From: DALYDD01 sp046049705
Lineage (GTDB): Bacteria > Patescibacteriota > Minisyncoccia > Phycocordibacterales > CAIZLB01
NCBI GenBank assembly: GCA_046049705.1
Contig: JBJOQZ010000034.1
Coordinates: forward strand, 1-9,100
Length of the DNA: 9,100 nucleotides
Direction of reading: 5' to 3'
How positions within the stretch are numbered: position 1 is the first letter of the stretch; each line of letters starts with the position of its first letter. A program made the translations under genes and the position numbers. A model generated the notes under the pieces. It did no database searches. It worked only from the letters and a program-made list of their open reading frames with translations, and was not told the origin of the DNA. Positions 6,109 to 9,100 of the stretch are shown piece after piece.

Positions 6109-7218
6109 CTAATTTAACTTCCAGCGAATATATTTGATTATATATTTACATAAAAGCCAAGGGAGAAGCCAAGTCCTATTGCGCCAATTTTTATAGTGAT
6201 GCTTTTCATGAGCTACTTGTGCCGTATCGGTATTTTTTTGAGTATCAAAAAGTGAGAGAAGTACCCTTGCTTGTCCATCCAATGAAAGGTGCTCAAGCAC
6301 ATAATCTCTCGGGGCAAATTGTTCAAGGGAATGTAACATATTGTGCAAGGCAGGAACTATGTCATTGATATCATCGACCACAAGGCCGCATCGTGGATCA
6401 AAATAAGGAACAGATGTGGCTGATTCAGTGCCACCAATAGTATATGAATTATCTAGATTTTTTTGTTGAGCCAGAACACTTTTCTGATTTACTGTAGAGA
6501 TATTCCAAACAAGAAGGGGTAGGTTTAGAGACATGAGTTCTTCAAGAGCGATACCTTGACTCTCACTAGATACGATAACAAGAGCAAGTTTATGTGTAAG
6601 AGCTGCATGCATAAGTTCGGGCTCCGTATATGTCCCATATTTGAGAAGTGTATACGTGATACCTTGATCGGTAAGTCTTGATACAACTTCATCTATATCT
6701 GTTTGATCTCTCCCTTTTGTATAAACAATAAGGTCTTTGGCAATATCATCGATAGAAATACTGAGTTTTGAGCGTAGGTGTTTTGGGTCAAAAGAAACTG
6801 TATCAACTCCAACAGGCCAAATTGATATAGGGGTGCTAAATCCTCGCTTTATCCAAAATGCTTCAACCCATGCAGATGGACAAAGCAATGTTGCATGCAT
6901 GAGAACGCTGTCTTCCTTTGTCATAATTCCTGGAATTGTGCGCTCAAGTTCAGAAGGGTCAAAAGCAATGTTTGGTCCGATAATGAGTTTTTTATTCAAA
7001 AAGTCTTTAGCAGTAATTTCTCCATTTTTGTATCTTGCTTGGACATATGCAAGAGCGGCGAGATCATCATGGATAAGTGTGCAACCTGTCGATAGTGGTG
7101 CTTTATTGAGTACAAATGAAATACCAGCTTGTTTGAGTCCTGCAATCAGATTGGAGACAACTTTTTTTGGTCCAGTAGGATTGAGTTGGTAGACCGACCG
7201 AGAGATAATATTGAGCAT
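6109..7218 (-). CDS. GT-B fold glycosyltransferase (GT1/GT4-like)
   Basis: Probably transfers a sugar from an activated donor to an envelope glycan or lipid. The N-terminus, SVYQLNPTGPKKVVSNLIAGLKQAG, has the acceptor-side loop pattern of GT-B enzymes. The middle has LLCPSAWVEAFWIKRGF and IWPVGVDTVSF, the usual linker with a VGVD turn. The C-terminal donor domain carries the E-x7-E-like motif in SSESQGIALEELMSL. The last ~30 residues (NWRNRTWLLPWLLCKYIIKYIRWKLN, here given only as a landmark region) are basic and hydrophobic, suggesting a peripheral membrane anchor. At 369 residues it is a complete single-domain enzyme. It has its own leaderless promoter and is convergent with the antiporter cluster. 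The 71-base gap to that cluster has no strong terminator. Donor and acceptor are unknown. Confidence 0.82.
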   Translation of the reverse strand: MLNIISRSVYQLNPTGPKKVVSNLIAGLKQAGISFVLNKAPLSTGCTLIHDDLAALAYVQARYKNGEITAKDFLNKKLIIGPNIAFDPSELERTIPGIMTKEDSVLMHATLLCPSAWVEAFWIKRGFSTPISIWPVGVDTVSFDPKHLRSKLSISIDDIAKDLIVYTKGRDQTDIDEVVSRLTDQGITYTLLKYGTYTEPELMHAALTHKLALVIVSSESQGIALEELMSLNLPLLVWNISTVNQKSVLAQQKNLDNSYTIGGTESATSVPYFDPRCGLVVDDINDIVPALHNMLHSLEQFAPRDYVLEHLSLDGQARVLLSLFDTQKNTDTAQVAHEKHHYKNWRNRTWLLPWLLCKYIIKYIRWKLN

Positions 7219-7224
7219 AAAAAA

Positions 7225-7233
7225 AGTATAACA
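7225..7233 (-). promoter_or_regulatory. Extended -10 promoter, leaderless
   Basis: On the minus strand TGtTATACT is followed by exactly six bases and then the glycosyltransferase ATG (7218-7216), so +1 coincides with the ATG. No -35 box is seen. The spacer is an uninterrupted T run. Confidence 0.65.
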
Positions 7234-7357
7234 TAGTGATGCTGAAGGGTAGTGGGGGTGGAGCCAAAAAGAAGGAGGGGTGATATATGTACTCTAAGTA
7301 TCACTACGAAGTCGTACTGAGACAAAAAAGCAGTAAACTGCATCGCATATGTATGTA

Positions 7358-7385
7358 TTGACACATAGGCTGGTTATGATATAAT
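7358..7385 (+). promoter_or_regulatory. Consensus sigma-70 promoter with extended -10
   Basis: TTGACA (7358-7363), a 16-base spacer, and TATAAT (7380-7385) preceded by TGa. This is the best promoter in the window, and the only strong one with both boxes. Predicted start is near 7392, giving a leader of about 112 bases before the ATG at 7504, in contrast to the leaderless neighbours. Confidence 0.85.
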
Positions 7386-7417
7386 ATATTTCAATAAATA
7401 AGGTGGTCTAACCAGCC
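7368..7417. promoter_or_regulatory. Split 8-bp inverted repeat around the promoter (possible operator pair)
   Basis: GGCTGGTT (7368-7375) lies between the -35 and -10 boxes. Its perfect complement AACCAGCC (7410-7417) lies in the early leader, 42 bases away centre to centre, or about four helical turns. TGGTCTAACCA (7404-7414) around the second half is itself palindromic. This could bind a dimeric or looping regulator, or could be chance overlap with leader structure. Confidence 0.4.
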
Positions 7418-7503
7418 AAAAAGCCTTATTTATGGCCCTAACATGAAATCGCTTGGTGAGTGCCAAGTGAATTCTAGGGGTCAAATCTTAGTTCCTCGAA
7501 AAA
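7392..7503 (+). promoter_or_regulatory. Structured 5' leader of the 141-aa gene
   Basis: From the predicted start to the ATG there are about 112 bases without a gene. ATAAATAAGG (7394-7403) pairs perfectly with CCTTATTTAT (7424-7433), enclosing the smaller hairpin TGGT-CTA-ACCA. A second hairpin, CTTGG-TGAGTG-CCAAG, follows at about 7452-7467. No known riboswitch class is recognised and no Shine-Dalgarno sequence precedes the ATG. A third short stem, CCACC (7522-7526) with GGTGG (7533-7537), lies just inside the coding region. The leader could be a regulatory RNA element or an mRNA stabiliser. Confidence 0.5.
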
Positions 7504-7929
7504 ATGAAAACATTAGTGGTGCCACCTAATCTGGTGGTAATATTCCAAGCCGAATCCGCACATCAATTCTGGGTGAGAACCCCACTGAGCAACCCAGGGG
7601 TGAATAAAGTAGAGGGTATTGATTACCTACTCTCCTCAAATGCAACAAACCTACAATCTCAGTTGACTCCCGAGACTCAGTTACTGATCATCGGGTCAGA
7701 CCGAGGCTCGGTCACTGAGCCTTTGCAAAAACTCGTCGCAAAGGCCCGCGAACTAAATCCCGGAGTTCGGGTAGTAAGTTATGCTGGAACAGAATTGCAA
7801 GGGATTGATACCGCTGATTTCATTCAGAAGGGATCACATCTTGCAGCTGAACGATTTGTCATGGAGGTGGCACATGCCATCGATATGGCAAGAAATGCTG
7901 AAAGGGCCGGAGAGGTTTTCAGCACGTAG
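7504..7929 (+). CDS. 141-aa protein of unknown function, possibly a degenerate receiver-like fold
   Basis: I do not recognise a named family. Residues ~58-124 alternate short strands and helices: LLIIGSD, then LQKLVAKARELNPG, VRVVSYAG, DFIQKGS, and a final helix AAERFVMEVAHAIDMA. This order resembles the second half of a CheY-type receiver, with a Lys near the usual K position. No clear phospho-acceptor Asp at the end of the central strand is visible, so it would be a pseudo-receiver at most. The N-terminal ~50 residues are not distinctive. The gene is noticeably richer in G+C than its neighbours and contains an internal palindrome, GACCGAG-g-CTCGGTC (7699-7713). It stands alone between a consensus promoter with a structured leader and a strong terminator, suggesting high, independently controlled expression. 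Start at the ATG; an in-frame TAG lies 15 bases upstream. Confidence 0.75.
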   Translation: MKTLVVPPNLVVIFQAESAHQFWVRTPLSNPGVNKVEGIDYLLSSNATNLQSQLTPETQLLIIGSDRGSVTEPLQKLVAKARELNPGVRVVSYAGTELQGIDTADFIQKGSHLAAERFVMEVAHAIDMARNAERAGEVFST

Positions 7930-7944
7930 GATTCGGCTCGCATC

Positions 7945-7974
7945 GCCGGTTCCCCGCAAGGGGAACCGGCTTTT
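7945..7974 (+). terminator. Strong rho-independent terminator
   Basis: GCCGGTTCCCC (7945-7955) pairs perfectly over 11 bp with GGGGAACCGGC (7960-7970), capped by a GCAA tetraloop and followed by TTTT. It ends the 141-aa gene's transcript. Confidence 0.92.
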
Positions 7975-8021
7975 AGTATTCACAATATATATTTGAGAAA
8001 TACAGCATCAAAATAAATAAA

Positions 8022-8030
8022 TGATATGAT
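8022..8030 (+). promoter_or_regulatory. Extended -10 promoter, leaderless
   Basis: TGaTATGAT followed by exactly six bases and the ATG at 8037. Predicted +1 is the A of the ATG. An overlapping TGaTATATT (8027-8035) is too close to the ATG to be the working box. No -35 is evident. Confidence 0.6.
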
Positions 8031-8036
8031 ATATTC

Positions 8037-8654
8037 ATGCGTGTACAATTCAATGCAGTTACATGGTATTCTCGTTTATTAAGTTATTTTTTCGTATTCG
8101 GAGTATTTCCAGCACTCGTCTTTTTTATAGGTAAAAGGTATCAAGAAACAGTTATGGTGCTGTCATACGCTGAATCATCTGCATATCAGCTTCATGCGAC
8201 AGGTACATATCAGGCAACGGCCTATGCAGGAGCAGGTTCCTTAAAGGCTGAACGTGCAATTGTTGGTGAATGGGTTAGGGAAGATGATCCAAAATATAAA
8301 ATTAAAATCAAAGCAATAAATACATTTTACGATTTGTATAAAGATAAGGTGATTGCTTCAGGGTCATGGTTATTTAGAGATTCTCTTCCAGTTGAAGTGC
8401 AAGGCACTGTCAAGGAAGTTGTAAGTGGAATTCCTGGTCTCTTTTTTCAAAAAAACATGCTCAATCAAAAGAATCAAGAAAGTGTTCAGTATTATAAAGT
8501 CGTATCGCTTGATACAAATAAACTCGTATTATATTTTGTAGATACAAAAGAGACAGTTTCGTTTGTGCGAAATGTATCAGATGCAGAAGCACAAGATCAA
8601 GAGTTAGGAGAAGCAGTTAAAGCGGAAGAAGAGGGTACAGGACTATTGAGATAA
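8037..8654 (+). CDS. Membrane-anchored protein of unknown function
   Basis: The 205-residue product has a hydrophobic segment at about residues 14-32 (LLSYFFVFGVFPALVFFIG) with no lipobox or clear cleavage site, so it is probably a signal anchor. The exported part is rich in alternating polar and hydrophobic residues (ATGTYQATAYAG, KIKIKAINTFYDLY, VIASGSWLF, VQYYKVVSLD, KLVLYFVDT), suggesting a mainly beta fold. The last ~22 residues are Glu/Ala-rich and probably disordered. The opening VQFNAVTWYSRLL resembles N-termini I associate with hypothetical envelope proteins of Patescibacteria, but I cannot name a family. It is convergent with the M15 peptidase gene, only 14 bases apart, with no obvious terminator between. 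A cell-wall role is guessed from that neighbour only. Confidence 0.75.
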   Translation: MRVQFNAVTWYSRLLSYFFVFGVFPALVFFIGKRYQETVMVLSYAESSAYQLHATGTYQATAYAGAGSLKAERAIVGEWVREDDPKYKIKIKAINTFYDLYKDKVIASGSWLFRDSLPVEVQGTVKEVVSGIPGLFFQKNMLNQKNQESVQYYKVVSLDTNKLVLYFVDTKETVSFVRNVSDAEAQDQELGEAVKAEEEGTGLLR

Positions 8655-8668
8655 ATAGTAGTTGGTAA

Positions 8669-9100
8669 CTAGATCTCAGGCTCCATCTCAAGTGAGTATC
8701 CTTCGCCTTTTACAAGGTTAAAATATTCTTGAATGGTCAGTTTTTCCTCAAAAATATCTCTTGCGGTATCAATACCGACGTACCTAAAATGCCAAGGTTC
8801 ATATATATAGCCAGTGTCCGCTTGCTTTCCTTGGGGGTAACTTAAGATAAAGCCGTACTTATAACTATTATTTTCAAGCCATTTACCTTCAGGTGCAATT
8901 CCAAATTTTTGACTTGGACCTGCGTATCCAATTGATTTTCCGCTTATATCAACAGTGGTACCAAGCTGGTGTTCAGAGTGTCCGGCTTCAGCAACTCCAG
9001 CGAGTCCTGCTTTACCTAGTGATGAAAGATAATATTGCGTCAGTAGTTTTTGTGTCTTAGAGCTTCGATATGCAGAAAATACTGCCAATTCATGACCTTC
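8669..9100 (-). CDS. D-alanyl-D-alanine carboxypeptidase, M15 family (partial, 5' end cut by window)
   Basis: A zinc peptidase that trims the terminal D-Ala from peptidoglycan stem peptides or precursors (VanY/DacB-like), acting outside the cytoplasmic membrane. Visible motifs: SAYRS, then GHSEHQLGTTVDIS with the zinc ligands His (S-x-H-x-x-G-x-x-x-D pattern) and Asp, then the catalytic EPWHFRYVG (E-x-W-H) with Glu and the third zinc ligand His. All catalytic residues are present. The reading frame stays open through EGHELAVF to the window edge, so the N-terminus, including any signal peptide, lies beyond 9100. The seen part of about 143 residues is the catalytic domain. After EPWHF the chain continues for about 45 residues to EMEPEI, a normal end. 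Family call secure. Confidence 0.93.
   Translation of the reverse strand, partial: EGHELAVFSAYRSSKTQKLLTQYYLSSLGKAGLAGVAEAGHSEHQLGTTVDISGKSIGYAGPSQKFGIAPEGKWLENNSYKYGFILSYPQGKQADTGYIYEPWHFRYVGIDTARDIFEEKLTIQEYFNLVKGEGYSLEMEPEI

Noticed and set aside
6737..7192. 151-aa plus-strand ORF inside the glycosyltransferase
   Set aside because: Antisense shadow of a clear GT-B gene, with no promoter, ribosome site or recognisable domain.
7330..7341. GCAGTAAACTGC followed by Ts on the minus strand as a terminator
   Set aside because: The stem is only 4-5 bp and no minus-strand gene upstream of it would need terminating.
8659..8671. TAGTT-GGT-AACTA stem between the convergent genes at 8654 and 8669
   Set aside because: Five AT-rich pairs without a U tract, overlapping a stop codon; probably chance.

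Overview
The window looks like a chromosomal segment of an ultra-small, low-GC bacterium of the Patescibacteria (Candidate Phyla Radiation, CPR) type. This is inference from several features together: a diversity-generating retroelement (DGR), short single-pass membrane proteins of a CPR-like style, and promoters with a TGn-TATAAT-like box placed so that transcription would begin at or next to the start codon. No rRNA, tRNA or other phylogenetic marker is present, so the assignment is not proven.

Left region (1-1980): the core of a DGR. Positions ~90-210 hold a template-repeat-like stretch in which 11 Asn codons (9 AAC, 2 AAT) fall in one frame within 96 bases. A reverse transcriptase with the DGR-type GLPLGNLTSQ and YADD motifs lies at 589-1599 (+). 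Between them, on the minus strand (219-612), is an accessory variability determinant (Avd) gene. Its body is intact but has no usable start codon. A C10 run (G10 on +, 575-584) puts it out of frame with the only sensible ATG; nine Cs would restore the frame. The same G10 run sits where the reverse transcriptase ribosome-binding site would be, and a perfect 10-bp inverted repeat abuts it. No variable repeat or target gene is visible, so the diversified protein should lie outside the window. Downstream of the RT is a 160-base array of nested hairpins in which each left arm has two possible right arms. It is interleaved with three degenerate copies of a 26-base element, one of which forms the 3' end of the RT gene. 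A terminator-like hairpin follows.

Middle region (1982-6037): a PIF1-type helicase with a C-terminal HTH-like segment, a Kef/CPA2-type cation:proton antiporter with a nucleotide-binding domain, and a 119-aa single-pass membrane protein 24 bases after the antiporter.

Right region (6038-9100): on the minus strand, a GT-B glycosyltransferase with a basic, hydrophobic C-terminal tail. Then a 141-aa protein of unknown function (possibly a degenerate receiver-like fold) with its own strong promoter, a structured ~110-base leader and a strong terminator. Then a 205-aa membrane-anchored protein of unknown function. The window ends in a truncated M15-family D-Ala-D-Ala carboxypeptidase on the minus strand. 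The last genes fit an envelope-related neighbourhood.

The points most worth following up are the G10/C10 tract that may switch or disable avd, the nested-hairpin array, and the leaderless promoter design shared by four genes.
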